Source of the DNA: Laburnicola sp. R22_1
Taxonomy: Eukaryota > Ascomycota > Dothideomycetes > Pleosporales > Didymosphaeriaceae
Direction: 5' to 3'
DNA: 64,000 nucleotides
NCBI GenBank assembly: GCA_014281115.1
Contig: JACONQ010000005.1
Coordinates: 186,001 to 250,000 of the forward strand
Under the pieces are notes generated by a model. The model worked only from the letters and a program-made list of their open reading frames with translations, searched no databases and was not told the DNA's origin. Below are positions 19,755 to 31,931 of the stretch, piece after piece. The position numbers were made by a program, and so were the translations under genes. Positions within the stretch are counted from its first letter, which is position 1, and each line of letters starts with the position of its first letter.

Positions 19755-21287
19755 GCTGTGGGTGAGATAGTATCAGGAGAGATTTTTCTTTGGATTTGGA
19801 GCGTGTGCAGAGGCAGTATAGGATATAGATATATGACATGCGTGCGGTATACACGGTGGGGCATAAGAGAGACGTCGATGGTAGAGATATACGACCTTTT
19901 TTTTTCTCTTTTCATATGTATAAAGAGGACTGCAATACGCTAAGCGTCTTCACCGGTAACGCTGTTGTGTCATGTCATGTCATGTCATGTGTTGGCTCCC
20001 GTCTTCCGTCTTTCCTTGTCTTGCTTCCCGTACGAGGGAGGTAGCTTCTTACCTCGTCTTGTCTCATCTGGCTCGCAACATGCGTTTAGCGTCTGCATGC
20101 TCCTACTCCTACTCCCACTTTGACCACACTACCATCACATCACAGCACATGGTATCTGTTTTTGGCACGCGGTTATGTTATGATTCGATTATGTTGAGGA
20201 GGTGAGGTGTGGCTGTTGAGTGTCGGTTGGGTGGGTAGGTGTGTCGACTGACGGACGGCGAAGGCGAAGGCGAAGGCGAGGAGATTTTCATGTTATACTG
20301 TAGCTATAGCTATTGTGGACTAGCAAATTGGGAAGGGGGAGGGGAGATGGAAACGAGGATAGATAGATAGCCCGCTGGTGTTGTGAGGAAGGGTATTCTA
20401 TCCTATTCAATTTTCTCCTTCCAAGTCGCTTCCTTCTTCCACGGTAGTCTTTCTTTCTTTCTTTCTTTCTTTCTTACTTTACCTTCAATTCAATTCATTT
20501 CATTTCCACGGCCAGACAGATAGATAGATAGACACCATAGATACCTTAGATAAGATAGAGTAATAAAGTAATAACTACACCTACACGTACATTACTTCCT
20601 TTGCATCTTGCATTCATTTTTCCCCAGCCCAGAACGTAAGTGAGCCTTTGCCCAATTTTTTTTCTTTTTTTCTTTTTTTTTGGCCTCTTCCCCCCCCTTC
20701 CTTTCCCCAAGACTACGACTTTTTTACCCTCTCTCTTCTCTCTCTCTTCTTGTTGCAACGCAAATAGATGAAATAAATCTAGATTCTACAGAGTCGAAAT
20801 AAGTTTAGTCCCGCGACATGGACATCAAGGCACATCGTCTGTCTCTCGAGATAGATGGTCACACGTGGGAAAAGAGGAGAAGCTTCTATAGCGTTTCCAT
20901 CCTGCGTATGGAGATGGTGATGGGGGCGTGATGGGGTTGGCGTTGAGTATAGGATGATATGGTTTGAGGGATGGGTGACTTGCTTGCTTGGTTGATACTA
21001 TGTTGTTGTGTTGGGTTAGGTTGGGAGGGCGAGAAGAGAGTGGGCAGAATGGCAATGTATATGGTATTTATACCTCAAGAAGACCTGCATCACAGCATGT
21101 GTTTTTTTTTTTTTTTTTTTTTTTGATACGATATGATATTCATGAGCTTTATGTTTCATTGACGTGCTACACTACTGCCCATGTTGCTTTCCAGCCGAGC
21201 CGAATGTCCCTGCGGACGACCGTGGGCAAAACACAATCAAGTATCCCACCCCCGTACATCCCAGCAGCACACTTCTTTCAGACACAT
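19755..21287. other. Microsatellite-rich intergenic spacer
   Basis: 1.5 kb between the convergent ATRR-like gene (+) and ribosomal protein L10a (-). It holds (CATGT)4 at 19971-19990, (GGCGAA)3 at 20257-20274, a TTTC run at 20449-20475, GATA repeats near 20518-20532, and a T-run of 23 at 21102-21124. No coding region is supported. Confidence 0.7.
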
Positions 21288-22118
21288 CTAGTACAGACGC
21301 TTGGGCGGGCTCATGGTAGCCTTGATGGTAAGGCTACCGACGTTCTGCCAGCCCTTCTTCAGCAGCGAGACGAGGTAGTTGATGGACAGCATGATGTTGG
21401 AGATGAGCTCGTCCTCGGTCATGCCGACGTTGCCGACGGCGACACCCATGCACAGCACCTTCTTCAGCTGGAACTTGATCGTCGACTTGACCTCGGTGAT
21501 CTTGTTGGCGAGGTCCTCGGCGTGCGACACGGGCGTGGGGAACTTGCCCGCCTTGGAGAGACCGGGGCCCAGGAGACGCGGAATCTGCTTGATGAGGGCG
21601 TCCGAGGCGACGAAGGCGTCGTACTTGCGCGCGAGCTTCTTGATGAGCTTCTTGTTCTTGTTGAGCTTCTTCAGGTCGTCGGCGCTCATGGCGTCGACGC
21701 CGTGGTGCTTGGCACGGTCGATGTCGTGCTGGTCACCGAGGACGCCTGCGGAGATTAGCGGCTTGTTCACCCCTTCAGAAAGGTGTCTCGGCTAGGTGTT
21801 CAACGTACAGATGGACATGTTCGGGCGCGGAACGGTGGGCAACTTGACCACGCCAGAGAAACGCTTGTCACGCTGGGGGTCATAGTTCTTGAGGCCGATC
21901 TGAAGCTCGACGGTCTCGAGGAAGTTGCGCTTCTTCGTCTCCGTGCTGTACGTATCGGTTAGACAGCTACTCACCATTTCGCACCACCAAGTTTTGAACA
22001 GCTTACCTGTACTCCAACAACTCCTTCACATTCTGACGAACGCCGGCAACGCTACAAGACAGGATCAGCCCGGATACGGCGGAGTGCACGACATTGCAAC
22101 GTACGAGATTTTCGACAT
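21288..22118 (-). CDS. rpl10a: 60S ribosomal protein L10a (uL1)
   Basis: Four exons on the minus strand, 22118-22105, 22051-22007, 21945-21809 and 21745-21288, give 217 residues, exactly the family length. Introns are 53, 61 and 63 nt with canonical borders. The tiny first exon supplies MSKIS. Conserved blocks include [32 protein letters not shown], and [17 protein letters not shown], the uL1 rRNA-binding loop. The protein forms the L1 stalk of the large subunit and helps release deacylated tRNA from the E site. Three introns near the 5' end are typical of fungal ribosomal-protein genes. A telomere-like TTAGGGTTAGGG motif lies about 250 bp upstream. Confidence 0.98.
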
Positions 22119-23066
22119 TTTGATGTGTCTCCCAAGGGATGGTAGTTTCCTTTGGTTGGCTCTGTTGCGATGTGGTTTGAGAAAAGGAATGAGTTGTGGC
22201 GGCGGGCGATTTTGTGGGTGGGGAGTTGCCTCGCTTACTGATTCGCGCTAGCCGCTTTTGCTGACCACAAGTCGGTGCTTCGACGCAGTGTTACCATGAC
22301 GGCAACACTTTCCATCAGCAATCAACAGAAAAATTCCAAGTTACCAGATTAGGCAGTTCCATCGTCCAGCCCTAACCCTAACCCCAACCCTCTTACTATT
22401 TTACTATAATCGACAGAAATGCCAAAATATACCTAATTGGGAAGTTTCACGAACAAAAAAATTAAAAGCACCACATACCGACCCACCGATAACCCATCCC
22501 ACGCAATAAATCATCAAATAGATAACAACCACAGAATAGCCGCGCAACAAAACAATCCTCAATTAAATTACAGCAACATAGCATAGTGTGATGGTGTGTA
22601 TTCAGTACTCCTACATCGATCGATCGCTTCACGGCCGCAGGCACGCAATTCGCTATGGTACACAAGTAACTTTTGACCCCATTTGGAAAACCCCATTTCA
22701 TGCACCCAGCCCATGCAAAAAGAAACCCCACCCAGACTCCAGGCCATGATAAGTAGAAACCGATCCGTAGATGTCAAATGAAGATGCAGCAGCCACCATC
22801 CAAAGGGGAAACGAAAAGAAGAAGTCCAGAATACAGTTGCAACGGGTATCGCATGACGTATCGCCTTAGAGGTGCCCAACGCAGTGCCGACACCCACTCC
22901 GTGAAAGACCAGTGGCGAAAAAAGGGGTATTTCAGAAAGCAGGCCACTGGACAAGAAAGCCAAAGGGAAGAAGTTCCTTACCTAGCTAGGAGAGGTCCTT
23001 GCGGACGAAAACAGATATGCAGGGTGGCGCGAAGCCGCATGGAGAGACGGTGAGTTCCTGGCGTCC
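22119..23066. other. Spacer: L10a promoter and Rcd1 3' region
   Basis: 948 bases. The left half is the promoter of the minus-strand L10a gene and contains a telomere-like motif (22370-22390). The right half should be the 3' UTR of the minus-strand Rcd1 gene. Open frames of 90-130 codons here show no known domain. Confidence 0.5.
22370..22390 (-). promoter_or_regulatory. Telobox-like motif upstream of L10a
   Basis: On the gene's strand the sequence contains two adjacent TTAGGG units preceded by a GGGTTGGGG variant, about 252-272 bp before the ATG. Interstitial telomere-repeat motifs are known upstream of ribosomal-protein genes in fungi and plants, bound in yeasts by Tbf1-type Myb factors. 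Binding here is inference. Confidence 0.55.
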
Positions 23067-24327
23067 TCAGTGAAGCAGTTGCTGGTTGCTCCCCGGCTCC
23101 ACGACATTGTCCGAGAGGTTGATTAGCAGCTGGGCGAGACAGCGCTTGGTCGCGGCATCGTCACGGAGGACGGAAGAGAAGGTAGCATCGCGGAGGGGCT
23201 CGGGCAGGCACTGACGAAGAGCCTCGCGGGCGCGTGCGTTGTCGCTCAGACTAGCTACAGGTTAGCCCACAATGGAGTGGTTAGGGGGTGTTGAAATGCT
23301 CACCGAAGGAAACAGCGGACGACGTGCTTGAGTAGGCGGACGGTCTGCTGCTCGACGAGCTGGTTGACCATATTGCTCAGCACGGTGCCCACGGCGTAGA
23401 AGCGCTCGTACGTCTGGCAGATATACGCAAGACCAATATCATCCAGGAGGATTTTCTGTACGATGAAAATCGCAACAGTCTTGCTCAGCTCCGAGCCGGT
23501 CTCCATAATGCGCAGGCAAAGCGGGATGATCTCCGTGGTCAGAAGGAAGTTGATAACCTCGGAGGAGTCATTCTTGACTAGTGCGCCGATGACTCCAAGC
23601 GACGTGAGACGGAGATATTCGAACGGCCGTGATTTTGAGGTGGTATTGAGGAACGGATATAGGAACAATGGGATATGCGCTTCGTCGTTTAGCATCATCT
23701 GGACATGCGCGGAAGAGGACCTACCATTCAAGAAGAGACCACGCGTCTCGGTGTGAGAGGCAACACATTGAAGCAGCGCAAGCGCGTTGCAGACGCGATT
23801 AGAGGCTGCAGCGGTCAACTGGGAGGGGTTGAGCAGCGGGTAGACGGAAATGATCTCCTGGAGCAGCGACGCCATGACACCTGGCGCAGTTAGCAGACGG
23901 TTCGCCAGGACGGCGTATCTCTCCTACCGAATGAATGCCACAGGATCAGCGCCAGCTCGGGCACCTGCTCGCGCTTCTTGCTCAGCTCCAGGAGCGCCGT
24001 CTCGCGCGTGTTTGTCTTCATGAGCTGCGCAATCCACTCCAGAACGCGCCTGTTCTCCTCAGACATGCCGACCTCGCTGCTGCCCTGCATGTCGTTCGCC
24101 GGACCGCGCGGAATGACGCCGCCGCCAGGCATCGAGGTGCCGTTGTTGCCGGCGATGCGGTTGTAGTGCTGTTGTTGCGCTGCGGCTGCCGCTGCCGCGG
24201 CTGCTTGCGCCTGTGCTTGTGCCTGAAGCTGGCCCTGCTGGTGGGCTACATGGTGATTTGGGTGCTGGTGGTGCCCCTGCGACCACTCGCCCGGGTACTG
24301 CTGCTGGTGCGTGAAGATGTGCTGCAT
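23067..24327 (-). CDS. rcd1: CCR4-NOT subunit Caf40/Rcd1 (CNOT9)
   Basis: Three exons on the minus strand, 24327-23928, 23880-23304 and 23250-23067, give 386 residues. Introns are 47 and 53 nt; at the second, acceptor TAG at 23252-23251 must be used because the earlier one creates a stop. The first ~95 residues are low-complexity (His/Gln, then QAQAQAQ and nine Ala). The rest is the armadillo-like Rcd1 fold: [60 protein letters not shown], ending in INLSDNVV. Caf40 is a core subunit of the CCR4-NOT deadenylase and binds mRNA-decay adaptors. I chose the ATG at 24327; the frame is open upstream but without better support. It lies downstream of Kin1 on the same strand. Confidence 0.95.
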
Positions 24328-25002
24328 TTGCGTGCGACCGTGCTTCGAGGTGCGGGTGTGGAGGTAGAGGTGGAGTGGGGGCGAGGGAGGGAGAAGATGG
24401 ACGCAAAAAAAGCTCCGTCGATGGGTCTTAAATAGGTCGAAAGCAGGGCGTATCGGGAGCGGAGAGTGGGCGGCGGGGTGAGTGGGTGAGCAAGGTGAAG
24501 GTGTAACTCTGCCTTGGGCACTCGAGCACACCTGGGCACCGAATGGCCGTCGAAACCGTAAACGGCAGGGACCCCGCTGGTACGTGCGCCGTCTTGGCAC
24601 CATGTGGCTCAAGCTCCCGCGCCCGTTCGTTTGTTCGGAGCCTTGCACGCGCCCGATCGCCGACGCGCAGTGATAGTATTGTGTCCCTCCAACACCTCTA
24701 TTCACCATCGAAGTAATTGATTACAGCAGACAATAGCCACGCTTTGTTCTCCAAGCTCACCAAATTACGAACCCATGTCGGTCTATACAGCACTTGCTCC
24801 TCGAATACGAATGACCCTTTCCCAACCTTCCAGAGAGAGATGAATATTACAAATGAGATTCGTTCGTCATGTTTGTGCCCTGCCAAACCTCTCTCCGACA
24901 GCCTGCAAAACAAGCCATGCAGTACTGCCGCTGAAATACTTATCGCTTCGCTCAAATAATGCCAACTTCCAAAAACGCCTTGCTTGCTACCCATCCACCC
25001 AC
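24328..25002. other. Rcd1 promoter and Kin1 3' region
   Basis: 675 bases between two minus-strand genes. The frame of Rcd1 stays open to 24708 but the added residues are compositionally odd, so I treat them as 5' leader. No repeat or RNA gene seen. Confidence 0.5.
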
Positions 25003-28000
25003 TCACAGTCGGAGCTCCGAAAGAATGGTCTGGGCCATGTTCTTGTACTGCCATGTCCCTCCATCAACCTTCTTGAATTGAATACCATGCAGCTGCAAAA
25101 GCGGCACCTTCACAATAAGAATCTCAAAAATAAGAACCATGCTGTCGCCAAGGTCATTCTGCACGTGTGTCGACGTCTCCCCCGGGGCGTATGCGCGGCC
25201 GGGTCGTGACTGCCGCTCTTCCTTGTCCTCTCCGCTAGCATCTGATTCATCGGTATTGGTATAGCTTCGATCTGCCATCGACGGTCGACCACGCCCCGAC
25301 TTCGGAGTTTGAGGGAGCCGTTGTTGTTCCTTGGACTCATCTCGGTCTCGGTCTCTGGTGAATCCACCAAAACTTATTCTCCTCTTACTTCCACCCGTCA
25401 TGGGAGGATTGATAGACGATGGAGAGTCTACGCCTCTTTTCATGTCAATGCTAGGGACGTGACGGCATTTGAACCCACCCTTGATCTCGGTATAAGTAAC
25501 GCCAAGCTGGTCGAGAACACGGATAATGTCCGACTGAATGAAGGAAAGAGGTTTGCTGCTGGTGGTCGAAACACTGAACAAGCCTTTGAGGAACACTGGC
25601 TTGACATCGGGACTGCGACTCGCCTGTGCTTTGGTCTCAGCCAGCTCTGCATCCGTCTCTTCGGGTACATTAGCTTCTCTAGCCCGTTCCCTCCGTGCTC
25701 GCCGAGCCTGGATGCTTTCTCTGCGAGCATGGCCCAAGGACTTTGTTCGGGCAGCTGTAGTACGTTGTGGGCTGCCAGGCACATCTTCCGGAGCAGCTTC
25801 AGTAGATGGTTTCGCTTGTTGAATGTTGATGCTAGAGCGATCCGATCCGCTGGTGGGTGGCGCCGTTCCAGGATCCTCTGACGACCTTCCTCTATGAGCC
25901 AAGCGTCTGCGAAGGTCAGCACCGTTCACACTAGTAGAGCGACCAAGAGCTTTCAACTTCTTAGTAGTGCTATTAGTGCTACTTGGTATTGGCGGCGACA
26001 ATAGTTCGGGGTGGTTTGCATCGCTTGGATGCAAATGGGAGGCGGATTGGTTTTGCTTGTCTCGGATTCGACGAACACTGAAACCTCTCTTAGGCCCATT
26101 GGCGAATTCTGAAGGTCCTGATACAGCAACGGCTGGGGTTGGCGGCGCATCTGCGCGATCACGGTCGGGGTTCCTGTTCCTTCTCGTACTAAAGCGGCGA
26201 AGAAGCCCCGCAGCCGTGCTCTCCTTCCTAGGTTGTTCCAAGGAGGGAGAGATGATGGCGGGAGACACGTTGGCTGGTTGTTCTTTCAGGTTGAGCTTTT
26301 GCAAGGTATCCGTCACCTCGTCTTCTCCATGCGTTCGTGCTCTGGGTCGAGACCGTCCTCCAGTCTTCTCGCCTTGCATCTCATATGTTGAAGAATTGGT
26401 GTAGGCAGCCTCTGGCGCAGGAAGATCGGGCATCTTCAGCGGCTTCTCGCTAGGGCTCTGCGGTATAGCCAAGGCCCCCGGATTGGCTTCAAGGTGCTCG
26501 CGGTCCCGTTTCTCTCGAACTAGATAGTACACAGAGATCAAAGGGTGATACGCATTGACGGGGTCCAGTCCACGCTGAAGATCCTCTGAAGATGACATGG
26601 GTAGCTGCTCTCTGCTCGAGATTGAAGTTCTTCTCTTGTAGAAATCAAACATGCCCCTCTTCTTCTCCGCTTCCGGGGTCGACTGTGCCACAGTTTTACG
26701 GGCAGCAAGGCGTACGGCACGAACGTACTCATCAGACGACAGGATCTGAGTTAACTGGGCTTTGATGTACTCAGCAGTGCCAAAATCGAAGCCGGTCATT
26801 CTTTCAATAATATCATCGTCCAGTGGGAGCTGTAAAGGCTCGCGGTGGGGAAGGTAATTCTCAGGAGGAGTGTTGAATCCTTTTGTGAGCCACGGGTGAG
26901 TCATGATATCTGTAAGCGTAATGCGCTGTGCAGGATCAGTTTGTAGCATCCGATGGATGAGGTTGCGACATTCTGGACGGGTAAGTGGCAGCTAGGACGA
27001 TATGAGGGGGAATCATTACCAGTTGATAGCCACGGGGGATAGTCGACATGCCCTTTCTTGATTTTGGCGTGCAACTGAGGCATGCTCTGATCGTCGAACG
27101 GCACTTTGCCGCACACCAATACGTACAGAACGATCCCAAAACTCCAGATGTCGACTTCGGGGCCGGTGTACTGTTTAGCCTGCAACAGCTCTGGTGCAGC
27201 AAAGTACAAGCTGCCGCAAAAGGTCTTCAGCAGGCTTCGGGGCGAGAAGAGATTGCTCAGCCCAAAGTCGATGATCTTGATATCACCAGTTTTACTAATG
27301 AGGATGTTTTCAATCTTCAGGTCGCGGTGCACGATGCTGTTCCGGTGGCAGTAGTCTAGAGCGCTTGCAATCTGGCGAGCGAACTTGCGAGCCTGCTTCT
27401 CCTTGAGGCGACCGTGTGAAATAATATAGTCCAGCATCTGGCCCCCATTCACATATTCGAAGAGCATGTACCAATGGTAGTTGGTCCGGACTACGTCGCG
27501 CATGCCGCAGATATAGGGGTGATTCAAAAGGCTGACAATGGCAGCCTCACGTGCGGTTCGCACCTCCTTCGAGTGGTCTGCACGCTCCCGGTCGGCTTGG
27601 CTGTGATGCTGGTCCGTGGACAGTCGGGGCACGATCTTGACAGCAACCTATGACAGTTAGTAGGCTATTCGGTGCATCACAGTGGGATCTCCCAATATCA
27701 TCGATTCATCAAAGCAGGATGCAACGTACCGACTCGCCCGTCTCGGCCTGCTTGGCCAGCTTGACCTTGCCCATGCTGCCCGCCCCGATGGTCTTGCCCA
27801 GTATCCATTGCCCGGTGTTGGGGGCATTGATGCTCGTCCGGCGCTTTGGTTGGGCGGCTTGGGGCCCCGACCGGGCAGCGTCGGTCGCTACGCCGTTGAT
27901 AGGCATGGCAGAGGCTGTCGACGCGTCTGACGCATAGCGCGTATGCCCCCTCCTGCTCGAATCGGTGCGCGATGGCGCCGGCGCGGCCCTGTCTCTGGAT

Positions 28001-28233
28001 TCGCTGCGACGGTTGGCGGGCGAGGCGGCCACGTTCGGCTGCTCGAAGTCGCGGCGGGCGACGCTGGCGACGTTGGGCTGCTGGGGCGGGTGCGGCAACG
28101 CGTGGCCGCTGGGGCGAGCCGTCGTCGACTGCGAGCGATGCGGGCGGTCGGAAGGGCTGCTCACGGCGTGTGGGCGGCGTGAGGACGAGTGGGAGCGCAC
28201 GACGGCCGGCGAGGTGGGTGCGGCCGCTGACAT
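25003..28233 (-). CDS. kin1: Kin1/PAR-1 (MARK) serine/threonine protein kinase
   Basis: Three exons on the minus strand, 28233-27730, 27647-27020 and 26972-25003, give 1,033 residues. The introns (82 and 47 nt) are in phase, and a CTACTAAC branch site precedes exon 2. A basic Ser/Thr-rich N-terminus leads into the kinase domain (~143-420): GAGSMG loop, VAVK lysine at 172, HRD Asp near 276 in [13 protein letters not shown] near 295, and the MARK-type activation loop [18 protein letters not shown] disordered region of about 500 residues follows. The C-terminus is a KA1 domain ([20 protein letters not shown]), which binds acidic membrane lipids. Fungal Kin1 acts at the cell cortex in polarity, cell-wall integrity and septation. 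The start ATG at 28233 is the first in frame. The neighbour upstream is divergent. Confidence 0.96.
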
Positions 28234-29109
28234 GTCGAGGCTGCCGCGCAAGGAGCAGCGGGAGGTCTGGCGGCACGGCGGCGCACTGCTCGCTGCTCGC
28301 TGGCGATCTGGCGATAACGAGGGGCAGCCGAGGTCAAGGTCTGTTGGGTCTGCTGGGTCTGCTACCTTCTAGACGGCTGCTCCCACGGTGCGACGGCGGC
28401 GGCGGCGATGGGGGCGGTGGGAGAGGGCCTCAGGAGCCCTGCACGCTGGAGCTCTCGCGCACACGCTGGAGAACTTGGCAGCTGTCGATCGAGTTGGGCC
28501 GGGTTGGAGGGTGCACAGCGCGCTCAGACGTGCATGACGGCACGGGAGCCTCAGGCGCGGCCAGCAGCAGCGGGTCTCCAGCGGCCAGCAGCAAGAACGG
28601 GGAGCGCAGCGCACGCAGTGGGGAGAGGCGTGGGCGCGACAAGGGCAGATGCACATTGGGATAGGATTGGGTTGGGCTGCGGCACACTACATTCACAACA
28701 GCCGGTCGTCGCTCCGCGGCTGACAAGTGCCGCCCGGCAGTGCGCCTCTCGCCAGCCGCCCGCTGTTCCAGGCGTGACTCTAATCTTGCCGGCAATGCGA
28801 ATCAGCTGAGATCAAGATCACAGCACTCAAAAGAAGGGACACCTCTTCTATGATATTCTAGTGGCATGAATATATTGAAAAAAAAATACCATTTTACGGT
28901 GCTCTGTTAAAATAAAGTCGCAGTGTGAGCTACGTCTGTGCTTACGTAATATCCCGGGTATCCAAAAGGTGAACGACTTCACAAACGCCAAGCGCGACAT
29001 CTTGCTTCCGCCCAGCTAGCAACGAAGTCTTTCACTTTCACACCCAAACTTCTGCAAAGATGCGATAGACACTGCCATTTCCCTCCCGCCATCACCACCT
29101 ACCGGCACC
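28234..29109. promoter_or_regulatory. Divergent promoter region, kin1 / GPATCH1-like
   Basis: 876 bases separate the two divergent starts. The half nearest kin1 is GC-rich (28234-28800); an AT-rich stretch follows at ~28850-28920. Long open frames in the GC-rich part are on both strands and look like chance. No specific site stands out. Confidence 0.45.
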
Positions 29110-31333
29110 ATGTCCTACAAACGTCCGCGCGCGGCCTCGCCTTCGGCTCCCCAAAAGCGCCCTCGCGGCTCCGGCGCGCCTCCAAAGACAATCACACTGG
29201 GCACAGAGCTGCCACCCGACGAAGATGGTGACGACGGCGCTTTTGTCCCCGTATGGAAGCAGACGGTGACGGACGAGCGCGGCCGCAGAAGGCTCCACGG
29301 CGCATTTACCGGCGGCTTCAGTGCAGGGTAAGCTACAGAGCCATGTCTGGCCCTGAACGCTTGGCTTCTTGACTCTGCTAAGATACTTCAACACAGTCGG
29401 ATCGAAAGAAGGATGGGCGCCGAAAGCCTTTGTTTCCTCGCGCTCGAATCGCCACAAGGATGCCTCGCAGCGTGCGGAGGATTTCATGGATGACGAGGAT
29501 AAGGCCGACGCTGCTGAGGCTCGCGAGCTAGAGACTGCGCAATCGTTTGCGACGATTGGACGTGTGGGGGATAATCAGAATGATGCTCTTTTTGGCCTCT
29601 TTGTGACCGAGGAGGAGACCATGGGTGTGAAGATTGCACAGAAGATGGGCTGGCGGCGAGACCAGGGCGTAGGACGAAAGGTCCGCCGGACGGCTCGCTC
29701 AGACGACGATAACACGGCAGGCAAAGACACATCTGCAGTTCATATGTTTGCGCCCAAGGATTCTCGCATCGAGTCGGCTGCTCGGGAAGACGTCAACCGC
29801 AAGGGGCTCGGCTACCAGTCAGAAGCGCGCTTGGTAGCGGACGACAAGGAGCCCGATGACCGTGGGATGCTCGCTCTTTCATTCTTGGACCGCTCATCCA
29901 AGCCCAAAGTGCCTAAAGCTACTGCAAAGAAGTCCTCCTTTGGGGTCGGCATTCTCAACGACACTGGCTCGGATGATGAGGATCCCTACGAGCTGGGCCC
30001 GAAGATTACGCTTAACAAGACTTTGGGCAGTAACAAAAAAGCCAAAAAACCCAGCAAATTCGCCAAACCTGGCGCAGGCGAAAAGCACGTGTTCAGGTCG
30101 AAGAAGGCATCTGGAGAAACATCCGGTCCGCCTCGGCTGTCCCACGATGGAAAGCCTCCGTTGAAGGGATTTGTGCTAGCCACGCAATATATCGACTTGA
30201 CGAGCAAGCGTAAATATCCACCACCCAAGATACCTCCAGGATGGAAATCCGCCAAAGCCGAGGCTCAACCAGCAGATGCTCGTACGTATCAATCCGTCTC
30301 CGATGCTGCAAAAGCTTCGACGCTGGATGCAAAGGCTCGAGCATCTCTCCTCGGTGAGACGCCGCTGCCTGGCAAATCCGTGTTCGACTTCATCCCCAAG
30401 GATGTCCGAGATCGCCTTGCGACCATGACGGGCAGAACGAACCTTCCTCAAGGACTGGGACAACGCGCTCCAGAGGGGCATCAGCCTTCCGACAGCGCAC
30501 AGCCCAAAAATCTGTGGACTTTTGTTCCTGTCTTGGACAAGAGTACCGCAGCCGCGGCTCTTGCCAAAGGCGCGACGGGATGGATGCCGTATGCCGAAGA
30601 CCTCAGCAAAAGGGCTAGATACGTGGGCTTCCTAGAACTGCGTGCCGGTCTGAAGACCGACCTCCCCGAGCGACCCGACGGCATGTCCGTCTCGGACTGG
30701 GCAAAGGAACTCCAGGAATTTGCGCACGCCGCCCAAGTATTCAAGCCCAGTACAGGGATCATGGCCTCGCGGTTTACCTCGTCGACTGCGACTTCGACTA
30801 GCCACGCAGCCAACAGCGACGGCGACGGCACTTGTAACGAAACTCTTCTTCGGCAGCCCACGCGGGCCAAACCGGAAGATCCTGCCGAACAAGCTGCCAA
30901 GCTGGGCATGTACGGCGCCATGACGCGGAGTAGTTTTCCCTTCCACCCGTCGCGGCTCTTGTGCAAGCGCTTCAACGTTAAACCGCCTCCCGAGATGGCG
31001 CGTGCTGCTGATGACGTGGAATCTGAGAGTTACGGCTTCAAGGGGAGGAGGACTGAGGAGGCGGTGTCCAAGGCTGCGATGGAGAAGATGATGCATGAGG
31101 TTTTGAGTAAGGGTGCGGGGGCGTTGCAGAGGCCGGGGTGGGTGGGTGCGGTGTCGGTGCCACCTGCAGGGGGGGAAGGGGATGATGGGCGTGGTGCTGG
31201 TGCTGGTGATGCTGCGGTGCCGCTCGCTGGGCATGCGATGGTGGATGTGGAGAGGAATGAGGCGTTGGTGCAGGACCGGGCGCCCGAGGATGTGTTTAAG
31301 GCTGTTTTTGGGGAGGATGACGATGAGGATTGA
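29110..31333 (+). CDS. GPATCH1/TOUGH-like G-patch splicing factor
   Basis: Exons 29110-29327 and 29383-31333 give 722 residues; the 55-nt intron (GTAAGC...CTAAG) splits a Gly codon. The N-terminus has the DUF1604-type block seen in GPATCH1/TOUGH proteins ([19 protein letters not shown], then [11 protein letters not shown]). A diverged G-patch follows, [20 protein letters not shown], and later [10 protein letters not shown]. The middle is charged and disordered. A helix-rich C-terminus with [20 protein letters not shown], near residue 580, resembles the conserved SURP-like/G-patch-associated region of this family. GPATCH1 homologues associate with the activated spliceosome and pair with DEAH-box helicases. 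It is probably nuclear. It is divergent from kin1 and followed by a transposon insertion 509 bp downstream. Confidence 0.88.
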
Positions 31334-31841
31334 GCGTGGTGTGTGTGGTGGGATATGTGTATGTACCGTTGGTAATAGATGCATTGGCTACAGCTATAAG
31401 GAGGAAGGAAGGTATTTTCGTCCATGAGACGGGGTGGAATGGAATTGAATTGGGTTGGATTGGATTGCTGGGCTGGGCTGGGCTGTGTTGTACTTGTTCG
31501 TTTCGTTTCGTTTCGTTTCGTTTCGTTTTCGCATGGTGTGTTAGTGTGTGGGGATATAAACGCCCTGCGTGATTTATCGTGTCTGTCTGTATCTGTGTCT
31601 TTGTCTTTGTCTTTTGGAGGTTTAGACAATAACAATAGATGGGATGTTACTAGGATTAATAGTGTTCGACATTTTTTTTGTGTGTAGGTAGTTAGTTTAT
31701 AGTGTGGTATAGTATATATAGTATAGTTATATATAGACCTTGAAACGCTTTTCTGTGTCCATAATAGCAAGAGAGATAACTGCTATTATTATAATCTTTT
31801 TATTAGAAACCCCTTAGTCGCAAAAAAAAAAAAAAACTATA
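31334..31841. other. 3' spacer before second transposon
   Basis: 508 bases holding the 3' UTR of the G-patch gene, a (TTTCG)5 microsatellite at 31501-31525, and increasingly AT-rich sequence that ends with an A-run of 15 immediately before the transposon's TA target. Confidence 0.6.
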
Positions 31842-31903
31842 ACGTACTTTGCACTCGAGTCGGACACTCCATCGAGTCGGACACTTTGCCAAGACCCCAC
31901 CAA
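31842..31903. repeat. Left 62-bp TIR, second element
   Basis: Starts ACGTACTTTGCACTCGAG and ends GACCCCACCAA. It is a perfect inverse of 33650-33711. The internal 14-bp direct repeat may be a double transposase-binding site, as is common in this superfamily. Confidence 0.95.
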
Positions 31904-31931
31904 AACGTACTATCAGCAATAGTATAACGCG

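Noticed and set aside
20988..21758. 256-codon plus-strand open frame over ribosomal protein L10a
   Set aside because: Antisense shadow of the well-conserved L10a coding sequence; includes translated poly-T.
28234..28251. Earlier start for the Kin1 kinase
   Set aside because: The codon at 28251 is TTG, not ATG; 28233 is the first ATG in frame.
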